A stretch of 64,000 nt of DNA from Cyclobacteriaceae bacterium (GTDB taxonomy: Bacteria; Bacteroidota; Bacteroidia; Cytophagales; Cyclobacteriaceae): the NCBI GenBank assembly GCA_020832305.1, contig JAFIEV010000017.1, positions 124,001 through 188,000 on the forward strand, given 5' to 3'. A model generated the notes under the pieces. It worked only from the letters and a program-made list of their open reading frames with translations. It searched no databases and had not been told where the DNA came from. The position numbers and the translations under genes were made by a program. Numbering within the stretch: the first letter of the stretch is position 1; each line of letters begins with the position of its first letter. Of the stretch, positions 28,621 through 35,836 are shown piece after piece.

Positions 28621-30333
28621 ATGAAAAATTTTAAATTATTCAGTAAACTGTTTGTGATATTCAGTCTGGTGGTTTTTACCGCTTGCGAAGATTATTACAC
28701 AGAAATGAATCAAAACCCTAATGGGGTCGATTTGGCGGCGGCAAATCCCAACCTGATGATGACCGGGATTATGCAGTCTGCAGCCCGTTCTTACCTCGGA
28801 TTGGGTTATGGAAATCTTGCAGGTGCTATGCAACATACCCAAAAAGACGGATGGCACAGTTCGCATAATGTATATGACTGGGGACCAACCGACTGGACAG
28901 GATGGTACAATATGCTCAGAGATACCGAATTTATGTTAAGGCGTTCACAAGAACTGGAATGGGATTTTCACGAAGGTATCGCTCTAACAATGAAAGCGTT
29001 TATTTTTGGAAATGTTACCGATTTCTGGGGTGATGCACCTTATACTGAAGCGCTACAAGGCGAAAGCGATCTTGTAAATCCCAGATTTGATCCTCAGGAG
29101 GTTATTTATACTGGGATAATCGATGACCTGAATGCCGCAGTACAGAAATTCGCAACCCGCAATACACTGGGTTTAATTTCACAAAATGATATTTATTATG
29201 GAGGCAATGTTGAACGCTGGGAGCGATTCGCCAATTCACTTTTACTTCGATACTATATGAGATTATCTGAAAAAATGCCATCCATAGCGCAGCAAGGTAT
29301 TGAAAGAATTTATGCCAGTGGAGTTTTTATGCAATCGACAGCTGATGATGCCAATATGGATTTGCTGGGAAATATTTCGCAGGATTCATGGCCGGAAAAT
29401 GTAGTGCAATCCAGCAGTGCAGGTTCAGAATTCAGAAGAATAAAGCCATGTGCTACCCTGGTAGGTAAATTGTATGAATTGGATGATCCAAGACTGCGTA
29501 CCTGGTTCAGGCCCGTGCATTGCCGTTGGGTGGAAGACCCAACTTTGCCCACTGCCATTGATGAGTTTATCAGAGAAAATGGTGTTTTATTGGAAGGACG
29601 AAGATCATTCCTTGATATTCAATACATGGATCGCATAGCTGAAGGAAATGTCTATACCCGTCATTTTAATCCTGCTTTAAAAGCAGCTGATCCTGTACTG
29701 GCCAATGTTCCCATAGATACACGCGAGATTGTAGGTATTCCTCCAGGCCTGGTAACTCCTGATGGATTTAACCTAAACCCAACAGTGGGCCAAACCATAG
29801 AGAACCAACATGTTTCTCAGTTGGCAGATATGTTCCGCCAGGCAAGTGGTGAGTTTTTAAAGGCCAGAATCCTTTCGGCTGCCGAAGTTCATTACATTTT
29901 AGCAGAAGCGGCGATCAGAGGTTGGTCTGTAGGAAATGGCCAGCAGCATTACGAAAAGGCGGTAGAACTTTCACTGCAAATGTGGGGATTGGGCAACGAG
30001 TATGGTAATTATATCAATAATGCCGGTGTTGCTTATACTGGAAACATAGAGCAGGTTCTTAATCAAAAGTGGATCGCCAGCTGGACTTCAGCTGCGGAAT
30101 CATGGAATGATTTCAAAAGAACCGGATATCCTCAAATTCAGGCAGGTCCTGCTTCAAGATATCCTGCTGTAGCGGTAAGATTCCCCTATGGCAATGATGA
30201 AATCAATTATAATAACCGCAATACCATTGAAGCGGTAGGCAGGCTGGAAATTACACAATTCGGCCAGGAAATAGGAGATAACAACCAATGGGCTAAACCC
30301 TGGTTAATGCAGGGAACAGGCAATCCTTGGTAA
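28621..30333 (+). CDS. SusD/RagB family nutrient-binding lipoprotein 3
   Basis: A 570-residue SusD of the same type as copies 1 and 2, starting at the ATG at 28621 with a lipobox (VVFTAC, Cys about 20). Shared landmarks are NQNPNGVDLAAANPNLMM, NVYDWGPTDWTGWY, WGDAPYTEAL and the terminal NNQWAKPWLMQGTGNPW. It is clearly more diverged than the other two, with altered segments such as LEGRRSFLDIQYMDR and SRYPAVAVRFPYGNDE. It is the last gene of the SusCD array, closed by a shared bidirectional terminator. Confidence 0.94.
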   Translation: MKNFKLFSKLFVIFSLVVFTACEDYYTEMNQNPNGVDLAAANPNLMMTGIMQSAARSYLGLGYGNLAGAMQHTQKDGWHSSHNVYDWGPTDWTGWYNMLRDTEFMLRRSQELEWDFHEGIALTMKAFIFGNVTDFWGDAPYTEALQGESDLVNPRFDPQEVIYTGIIDDLNAAVQKFATRNTLGLISQNDIYYGGNVERWERFANSLLLRYYMRLSEKMPSIAQQGIERIYASGVFMQSTADDANMDLLGNISQDSWPENVVQSSSAGSEFRRIKPCATLVGKLYELDDPRLRTWFRPVHCRWVEDPTLPTAIDEFIRENGVLLEGRRSFLDIQYMDRIAEGNVYTRHFNPALKAADPVLANVPIDTREIVGIPPGLVTPDGFNLNPTVGQTIENQHVSQLADMFRQASGEFLKARILSAAEVHYILAEAAIRGWSVGNGQQHYEKAVELSLQMWGLGNEYGNYINNAGVAYTGNIEQVLNQKWIASWTSAAESWNDFKRTGYPQIQAGPASRYPAVAVRFPYGNDEINYNNRNTIEAVGRLEITQFGQEIGDNNQWAKPWLMQGTGNPW

Positions 30334-30352
30334 TTAATTAGTTAACTTTAAT

Positions 30353-30389
30353 AAAAAAAGCTGTTTCTATTACTGAAACAGCTTTTTTT
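30353..30389. terminator. Bidirectional terminator between susD copy 3 and larC
   Basis: AAAAAAAGCTGTTTC (30353-30367) pairs perfectly with GAAACAGCTTTTTTT (30375-30389) around a seven-base loop. The A and T runs at either side make it work on both strands, which suits the convergent susD3 and larC genes; the larC stop begins two bases beyond it. Confidence 0.93.
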
Positions 30390-30390
30390 A

Positions 30391-31725
30391 TTACCCCAAA
30401 TTTTCAAGTCTGTTTTCAAGGTCTCTCAATAGCAAACTATGCATTTCTGCCGGGCTGTATCCTTGTTCCTTTGAAATCCTAAGCAAATCTCGGCTTTCAA
30501 TTTTCATCCGCTTTTTACCTGAAGGGGTAGAAACTTCTTTGGCATTAACTTTACCATATATTGTATCGAACTCAAGTAATTCTCTTTTCAGTTCGTATCT
30601 TTTTACCGGAAAATAACGAATACCTATCGATGATGTTTTCTCCAATATTACGTTTGCCAGCATTTCTTGTTGGCCAGACTGACACATTACGTTTAAAATG
30701 AAGCCCGGTCTTCCTTTTTTCATGATCACCTGTTGAAGATAGACATCCAGCGCTCCTTGTTCGTAAAGTGATTCCTGAAATTCCATACCCAGGTATTCAG
30801 CCGGAAAATCATCTATATTGGTTTGTAAGACCATTATTTCATCTTTTTTTTGAGCCGGTTCGCATAGACTTAACCTGAGTGTATTGGGAATTTCAAAATC
30901 TTTTTCTCCCGGCCCATAACTTGTTTTTGTCTCAGTAAGTACTGGCATATCAAAGACTGGTTTGAGATATTTGAGAATAGCCGCACCCGTTGGTGTAGTC
31001 ATTTCACCTTTTTGATCACCGGGATATGCCGGTATACCATGCAGTAACATTTGAGTAGCCGGACAAGGCACCGGCAAGCGGCCATGTTCGGTCATGGCAA
31101 AACCAAATCCTGTGGCTACCGGGGTTGAGTAGGTCTTTTCAATGCCCAGCTTGTCGAGCAGCCACGCTGTGCCAACGATATCCATGATAGAGTCAATTGC
31201 CCCAACCTCGTGAAAGTGAATTTTTTCCAAGGGAATGCCATGGATCAGAGACTCTGCCTCTCCCAACAACAGGAAAATCTGCTTTGCAATTTCTTTGGTG
31301 CCGGAAGAAATATGACCTTGCTCAATGATTTTATAAATGTCTTTTAAATGCCGGTGGTGGTGGTGTTGATGGCGATGTGTTTCATGATGGCTATGCTTAT
31401 GTTCATGGGTATGGTCATGTATGTGCGGATGCTCATGGCCTGTGTTGTGGTGATGATGATCATGATCATGTTGGTGACCGGCTTTTTTCTGTAATTTTTG
31501 ACCGGAGGCTTCAGCTTCATTTTTTATATCGCGAATCTTTACATGTTTACAGGCAATACCGGTTTTAATCACATCACACACCTCCACAACAACTTCATTT
31601 TCTAGATGAAGTAAAGAGGGTAGTTTTTTTATTTCCTCATAGGCATTGGCCAAACCAGACAATGCACCCAGAAACATATCACCGCTCATACCGGCGAATG
31701 CTTCAATTTTTAATATTTTACTCAC
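30391..31725 (-). CDS. larC: Nickel insertion protein LarC (nickel-pincer cofactor biosynthesis)
   Basis: LarC is a CTP-dependent cyclometallase that inserts nickel into the pyridinium bis-thiocarboxylate mononucleotide to finish the nickel-pincer cofactor. The 444-residue protein has the N-terminal EAFAGMSGDMFLGAL signature, a histidine-rich insert at residues 83-126 with about two dozen His (coded at 31348-31479), a HFHEVGAIDSIMDIVG segment and the TTPTGAAIL motif. The C-terminal half has NIDDFPAEYLG and KKGRPGFILNV. It is a single uninterrupted frame, unlike the classic Lactiplantibacillus gene, which needs a ribosomal frameshift. It is the last gene of larE-larB-larC, four bases after larB. 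Confidence 0.95.
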   Translation of the reverse strand: MSKILKIEAFAGMSGDMFLGALSGLANAYEEIKKLPSLLHLENEVVVEVCDVIKTGIACKHVKIRDIKNEAEASGQKLQKKAGHQHDHDHHHHNTGHEHPHIHDHTHEHKHSHHETHRHQHHHHRHLKDIYKIIEQGHISSGTKEIAKQIFLLLGEAESLIHGIPLEKIHFHEVGAIDSIMDIVGTAWLLDKLGIEKTYSTPVATGFGFAMTEHGRLPVPCPATQMLLHGIPAYPGDQKGEMTTPTGAAILKYLKPVFDMPVLTETKTSYGPGEKDFEIPNTLRLSLCEPAQKKDEIMVLQTNIDDFPAEYLGMEFQESLYEQGALDVYLQQVIMKKGRPGFILNVMCQSGQQEMLANVILEKTSSIGIRYFPVKRYELKRELLEFDTIYGKVNAKEVSTPSGKKRMKIESRDLLRISKEQGYSPAEMHSLLLRDLENRLENLG

Positions 31726-31729
31726 GTAA

Positions 31730-32413
31730 CTATTTTGTTATTTGTTGAATTTTATGATCAATGGCTTTAAGGATTCTGAAGGCAGCGATGGCTGCACCGT
31801 AGCCATTGTCGATGTTCATTACCATAATGCCATTGGCGCAGCTTCCCAGCATCGATTCCAGTGCCGATTTACCACCTTCGGCCACGCCATAGCCTATAGC
31901 CGCCGGTACGGCTATGATCGGTTTAGAAACCAGCCCGCCAAGCACAGTTGGAAGGGCACCTTCAAAACCTGCCACCACAATAAGGATATCAAATTTTTGA
32001 AGGGTATCCAAGATGCTTAATATGCGATGCAAGCCGGCCACGCCCACATCCTGAAAGGTTTCAGCTTCGATACCCAAAAATTTCAGTGTATAAAGGGCTT
32101 CATTGACCACATACTCATCAGAGGTACCGGCAGAAATCACGGCTACTTTACAATCGCTTTTAATCTGCCTGGGTTTTCCTATGATACATGCTCCTGATGC
32201 CGGATCATATTCAATAAGGTGATGGCTGAACTGAGATTGAATCTCGGCAAACTTATCATCTTGCAGGCGGGTTATGTATGCGCAACCATGTGCTTCCAGT
32301 AATTTTTGAGAAATGTTTATAAGGCTTTGTGTGTCTTTATTTTTGCCGTAAACAACTTCGGGAAATCCCAGCCTGTCAAGTCGGTTGAGATCGAGAAAAA
32401 AATTATTTTCCAT
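31730..32413 (-). CDS. larB: LarB, pyridinium-3,5-biscarboxylic acid mononucleotide synthase
   Basis: LarB carboxylates and hydrolyses nicotinic acid adenine dinucleotide to start the nickel-pincer cofactor pathway. The 227-residue protein has an N-terminal lead (LDLNRLDRLGFPEVVYGKNK) and a C-terminal PurE-like domain (about 115-220) with VAVISAGTSDEYVVNEA, the VGVAGLHRI loop and GFEGALPTVLGGLVSKPIIAVP, all typical of LarB. Its start overlaps the larE stop by 11 bases, and larC begins four bases after its stop, so the three genes form one operon. No larA-type client gene is present in the window. Confidence 0.95.
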   Translation of the reverse strand: MENNFFLDLNRLDRLGFPEVVYGKNKDTQSLINISQKLLEAHGCAYITRLQDDKFAEIQSQFSHHLIEYDPASGACIIGKPRQIKSDCKVAVISAGTSDEYVVNEALYTLKFLGIEAETFQDVGVAGLHRILSILDTLQKFDILIVVAGFEGALPTVLGGLVSKPIIAVPAAIGYGVAEGGKSALESMLGSCANGIMVMNIDNGYGAAIAAFRILKAIDHKIQQITK

Positions 32414-33230
32414 TTACCAATACTCTGTTTAATTTTCCTGAAACAAAGCCTTCTTCATCAATTTCGGTATTCGTAAATCCAAATGATTTTAATTTCTCAT
32501 CAATAACTGTGTAGAGGCTTTTTAGCTCTTTGATCCGGTTTGAAGGCACTTCCAATCTGGCTGTTCCCTGATTATATCTCACCCGGGCATCAGTAAATCC
32601 CTTTTCATAGAGAAGTTCTTCGGCATTTTCTACCATCCGGAGTTTTTGAATGGTAATGGACTCTCCATATGGGAAACGACTGCTCAGGCAGGGACTTGCG
32701 GGTTTGTCCCAGACAAATAAGTTGAAATGTTTGGCCAGTTCGCGTATATCTTCTTTAGTAAGTTTACAATCGGCAAGCGGACTTAACACATCATTTTCGT
32801 TGGCAGCCTGGATGCCAGGTCTGTAATCTCCAAAATCACTGTAATTGTTGCCATTTAATATCTTATATCCCTTAAATTGATTTTGCATGAGGCCAATCAA
32901 TTCGCTGTACAATGCTGATTTGCAAAAATAACAGCGGTTTATCGGATTAGAGGCATAGTTTTCATCTTCAATTTCACGGGCATCAACTACTTCAAGTTGA
33001 ATGTCGTAATGTGCACAAAATCTGCGGGCATCGTGTAAGTCGCGGAGTTTCAGACTGGCTGAGTGAGAAATCACGGCAATGGCTTTTTCTTTACCCAAAA
33101 ATTTTCGTGCAAGGAAAGCAACCAGGCAGGAATCAACACCGCCTGACAAGGCAACAATAACTTTTTCCTGCTTGTCAAACCAAAATGACAAATTATCTAA
33201 ATGCACTTCTGATGTAGCGTTTTTATCCAT
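32403..33230 (-). CDS. larE: LarE, ATP-dependent sulfur transferase, three-cysteine type
   Basis: LarE adds sulfur to the pincer cofactor precursor. The 275-residue protein has a PP-loop ATPase motif SGGVDS (residues 29-34), the NRCYFCKSALY segment (Cys100 and Cys103) and SPCLSSRFPYG (Cys181). In Lactiplantibacillus LarE a single cysteine, equivalent to Cys181, gives its own sulfur. LarE proteins with three conserved cysteines, such as that of Thermotoga maritima, bind a 4Fe-4S cluster and can work catalytically. The three Cys here fit that second type; this is an inference from spacing. It is the first gene of the lar operon and overlaps larB by 11 bases. Confidence 0.94.
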   Translation of the reverse strand: MDKNATSEVHLDNLSFWFDKQEKVIVALSGGVDSCLVAFLARKFLGKEKAIAVISHSASLKLRDLHDARRFCAHYDIQLEVVDAREIEDENYASNPINRCYFCKSALYSELIGLMQNQFKGYKILNGNNYSDFGDYRPGIQAANENDVLSPLADCKLTKEDIRELAKHFNLFVWDKPASPCLSSRFPYGESITIQKLRMVENAEELLYEKGFTDARVRYNQGTARLEVPSNRIKELKSLYTVIDEKLKSFGFTNTEIDEEGFVSGKLNRVLVNGK

Positions 33231-33367
33231 ATTGTTTTAAGCCAGCATATATGAGGATGCATCAAATATAGCGATTTAGAGGCTATGCATCAACGTATGG
33301 TATACATAATTGTACAACGACTGAAGGGGGTCTATGGTTTATACTGCCTATTTGAATATGGTCTTTA

Positions 33368-34219
33368 TTAATGGATGATTTTCTCTATTCTGGTTTTCAT
33401 ACGGCTATGTTGTCGGGAATTTTCAATTTTTCTTTCGACAAAACCAATATAAAAAGTTTTGCCAGAATCCTTGAGCAGGGGCTGAGAATCCTGCATTCTG
33501 CCAAAACTGAAAACGACCATACCATCATCAGAAGCAATTCCCTTTTCAGAATCACCCATATATGAGAAGGTATCCAGAAAAATGTCTGGTTTTTCCATGG
33601 CGATAAATAATATTCTTCTGGTTTCGATATCTCCGAAGTATATCCACCACCAGTTTGCATAAATCATATCATTTTTATGAAAGTCATTAATGTCGAATCT
33701 CGGGCCGCCAAGATTAGTACCCCAGTATTTCTTTTCAGGCACAAAACTCCCGGCAATTGGCCCATGGTACATAAAGGAATAACGATTTTCGGGATCAACA
33801 CGATCCATGGTAACGGTAGCATGATTTTCATAAAAGACCCAGGTCCATTCCCAGTTACCGGTCATGGCTATTGTTTTAATGGATCGTTTGTTAAGAAGAA
33901 TGCTCACACATTTTTTTCGACCCGGATGTCCTGCACCGCTGTCTTCTTTTGTATAAACAAATTTTGGAAGACCGCGATACGAAGATGCGGCAGATCCTGG
34001 AAAGGTGTCCCAGGGGTCTCTTTTAAAATCTACCCAATCTTTACCATCGCGATCGATGATACTTGAAAAGCCTCCTCCAAATTTGTCATAAAAATAGGTA
34101 GCCGACCTGGTTTTGATGACAAAATGCGGCACGCCCAGGTATGTTTCTTCTACAATTTCTAGCGAAAGAGCAGGTAAACACACCATTGAGAACAGAATAC
34201 CAGATAAAATTTTTCTCAT
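33368..34219 (-). CDS. Secreted protein of unknown function
   Basis: A 283-residue protein that I do not recognise as a named family. It has a signal peptide (about 1-19, SMVCLPALSLE) and a mature part that looks mostly beta-stranded, with many aromatic residues. Notable segments are FYDKFGGGFSSIIDRDGKDW (about 43-62), GSAASSYRGLPKFVY (about 75-89), WEWTWVFYENHATVTMDRV and NWWWIYFGDIETRR. Similar wording (a lead of FSSIIDRDGxDW followed by YRGLPN) is, from memory, found in secreted proteins of Bacteroidota and Planctomycetes without a known role. A carbohydrate-related beta-sandwich is possible but not shown. It is a stand-alone gene on the minus strand between larE and lysA. Confidence 0.75.
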   Translation of the reverse strand: MRKILSGILFSMVCLPALSLEIVEETYLGVPHFVIKTRSATYFYDKFGGGFSSIIDRDGKDWVDFKRDPWDTFPGSAASSYRGLPKFVYTKEDSGAGHPGRKKCVSILLNKRSIKTIAMTGNWEWTWVFYENHATVTMDRVDPENRYSFMYHGPIAGSFVPEKKYWGTNLGGPRFDINDFHKNDMIYANWWWIYFGDIETRRILFIAMEKPDIFLDTFSYMGDSEKGIASDDGMVVFSFGRMQDSQPLLKDSGKTFYIGFVERKIENSRQHSRMKTRIEKIIH

Positions 34220-34316
34220 AATTCTAAAAAATAGCCCGTCAACCAGGTGCGGGTTACTTTGAGAATTTGAAAATTGAATAAAATTTGAGAAAAAACCAAT
34301 TAAAAAGGCCTAAATT

Positions 34317-34356
34317 AAAAAATAAGAGACTGATTTATTAGTCAGTCTCTTATTTT
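34317..34356 (-). terminator. Rho-independent terminator after lysA
   Basis: AATAAGAGACTGA (34321-34333) pairs with TCAGTCTCTTATT (34342-34354) around an eight-base loop. Read on the minus strand, the stem is followed by a T-rich stretch. It begins at the lysA stop codon. Confidence 0.88.
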
Positions 34357-35588
34357 CAAAATTCGATTTCAACCTGATTGTTGAGTATGTCTTCCAGAGT
34401 TTCACGCTTTCTTATGAGAAAAGCTTTGCCTTCATACAGCATAACCTCTGCTGGTCTAAATCTCGAGTTGTAATTCGAAGCCATGCTAAAACCATATGCA
34501 CCGGCATTTTTTATAGCCAGAATATCACCTTCCCGAATTTCACTCATCCGACGGTCAAGTCCGAAAGTATCGGTTTCACAAATGTATCCGACAACGGTAT
34601 ATATCCTTTTTACGCCGTTTGGGTTTGAAATATTAACAATTTCGTGATAGGCTTCATACATCATAGGACGGATAAGGTGGTTCATCCCCGAATCCACACC
34701 GGCAAAGACGGTGGCAGGAGTGGTTTTAATCACATTTGTTCTTACCAACAGCACGCCTGCTTCGCTTACCAGAAATTTGCCGGGCTCAAACCAAACTTCC
34801 AGTTTTCTCCCATAGTTTTTGCAGAAGGCTTTAAATGCCTTGCCGAGCTTAGCTCCAAGCTCATGAATGTCAGTAGTAACGTCACCTTCCTGGTAGGCCA
34901 CTTTAAACCCACTGCCAAAATCGAGAAATTGAAGGTCGGGAAAATCATAGGCCGCTTCAAATAAAATATCAGCACCTCTGAGAAATACTTCGGCATCCAG
35001 AATATCGGAACCTGTATGCATGTGCAAACCGATTACTTTCACTTTATAATTGTGAATAACTCTTAAAAGATGACGCATTTGAAGTATGGAAATGCCAAAT
35101 TTAGAATCGACATGTCCGGTACTGATTTTTTTATTTCCTCCTGCCATAATATGAGGATTGAGCCGAATGCAAACGGGTACCGAATCCCTGAATTCGTTTC
35201 CGAAATGCTCAAGTATTGAAATATTGTCAATATTGATGACAACCCCCAGATTTACAGCCTCCTTGATCTCACTAAAGGAAACGCAATTAGGTGTAAACAA
35301 TATTTCGGAAGGTTTATAACCGGCTTTTAATCCTATCAGCACTTCTTGTATGGATACTGCATCAAGTTCGGCACCTTGTTTGCGCATGAGTTTAAGCACA
35401 GATAAATTACTGAGGGCCTTACATGCAAACTTTATTTTCATGTTCATGTCAGGAAAAGCTGATTTCAGCTCCTCGATTCTGCCAGTGATTTTAGCAGCAT
35501 CGTAAACGTATAAAGGCGTACCAAATTCTCCTGCTAAATCCAGAGCATCAATCCCCTGGATTGTATAGCGATTGTTGATTATTTCCAT
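34356..35588 (-). CDS. lysA: Diaminopimelate decarboxylase
   Basis: Makes L-lysine from meso-diaminopimelate using pyridoxal phosphate, in the cytoplasm. The 410-residue protein is an alanine-racemase-fold group IV decarboxylase. The PLP lysine lies in IKFACKALSN (Lys57). Other landmarks are GLHMHTGSDI (about 195-204), DFGSGFKVAY (about 229-238), WFEPGKFLVSEAGVLL (about 269-284) and the CETDTFGLDRRM motif with the active-site Cys supplied across the dimer. C-terminal SMASNYNSRFRPAEVM is also typical. It is transcribed alone, divergently from the histidine kinase operon, with a terminator at its 3' end. Confidence 0.96.
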   Translation of the reverse strand: MEIINNRYTIQGIDALDLAGEFGTPLYVYDAAKITGRIEELKSAFPDMNMKIKFACKALSNLSVLKLMRKQGAELDAVSIQEVLIGLKAGYKPSEILFTPNCVSFSEIKEAVNLGVVINIDNISILEHFGNEFRDSVPVCIRLNPHIMAGGNKKISTGHVDSKFGISILQMRHLLRVIHNYKVKVIGLHMHTGSDILDAEVFLRGADILFEAAYDFPDLQFLDFGSGFKVAYQEGDVTTDIHELGAKLGKAFKAFCKNYGRKLEVWFEPGKFLVSEAGVLLVRTNVIKTTPATVFAGVDSGMNHLIRPMMYEAYHEIVNISNPNGVKRIYTVVGYICETDTFGLDRRMSEIREGDILAIKNAGAYGFSMASNYNSRFRPAEVMLYEGKAFLIRKRETLEDILNNQVEIEF

Positions 35589-35779
35589 TTACTATATAAG
35601 AATAAAAACTTTTGTATCAGAAGCACGAAGACTTTGATAGAAGCGCAAAAATAGTACATAGTAACTACAATTCCATTTTAATTTTAATATCCTCTATAAA
35701 GAGATACAGATGAATATTATCCGATGCCCTTTCGAGACTTTTGCAGGATCATATTTTGATCGCATACACACGCGCTTTA

Positions 35780-35799
35780 ATCGTTAAAAATCGTTAAAA
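35780..35799 (+). promoter_or_regulatory. Tandem 10-bp direct repeats upstream of the two-component operon
   Basis: Two exact copies of ATCGTTAAAA lie head to tail at 35780-35789 and 35790-35799, about 38 bases before the histidine kinase start. A 10-base period matches the paired half-sites bound by OmpR/PhoB-type regulators, so this may be an autoregulatory operator. The preceding TTTA suggests a third weak copy. Binding is inference. Confidence 0.4.
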
Positions 35800-35836
35800 T
35801 TATATAAGCAAAAGACAAAAGAACTAATTTTGGTAT

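Noticed and set aside
30391-31725. Programmed frameshift in larC
   Set aside because: The gene is one continuous frame covering both the LarC1 and LarC2 parts, so no frameshift is needed.
35825-35832. TAATTTTG as a Bacteroidota -7 promoter box for the histidine kinase gene
   Set aside because: It matches TAnnTTTG but lies only four bases before the start codon, which would place the transcription start inside the gene, and no TTG -33 element is at the right distance.
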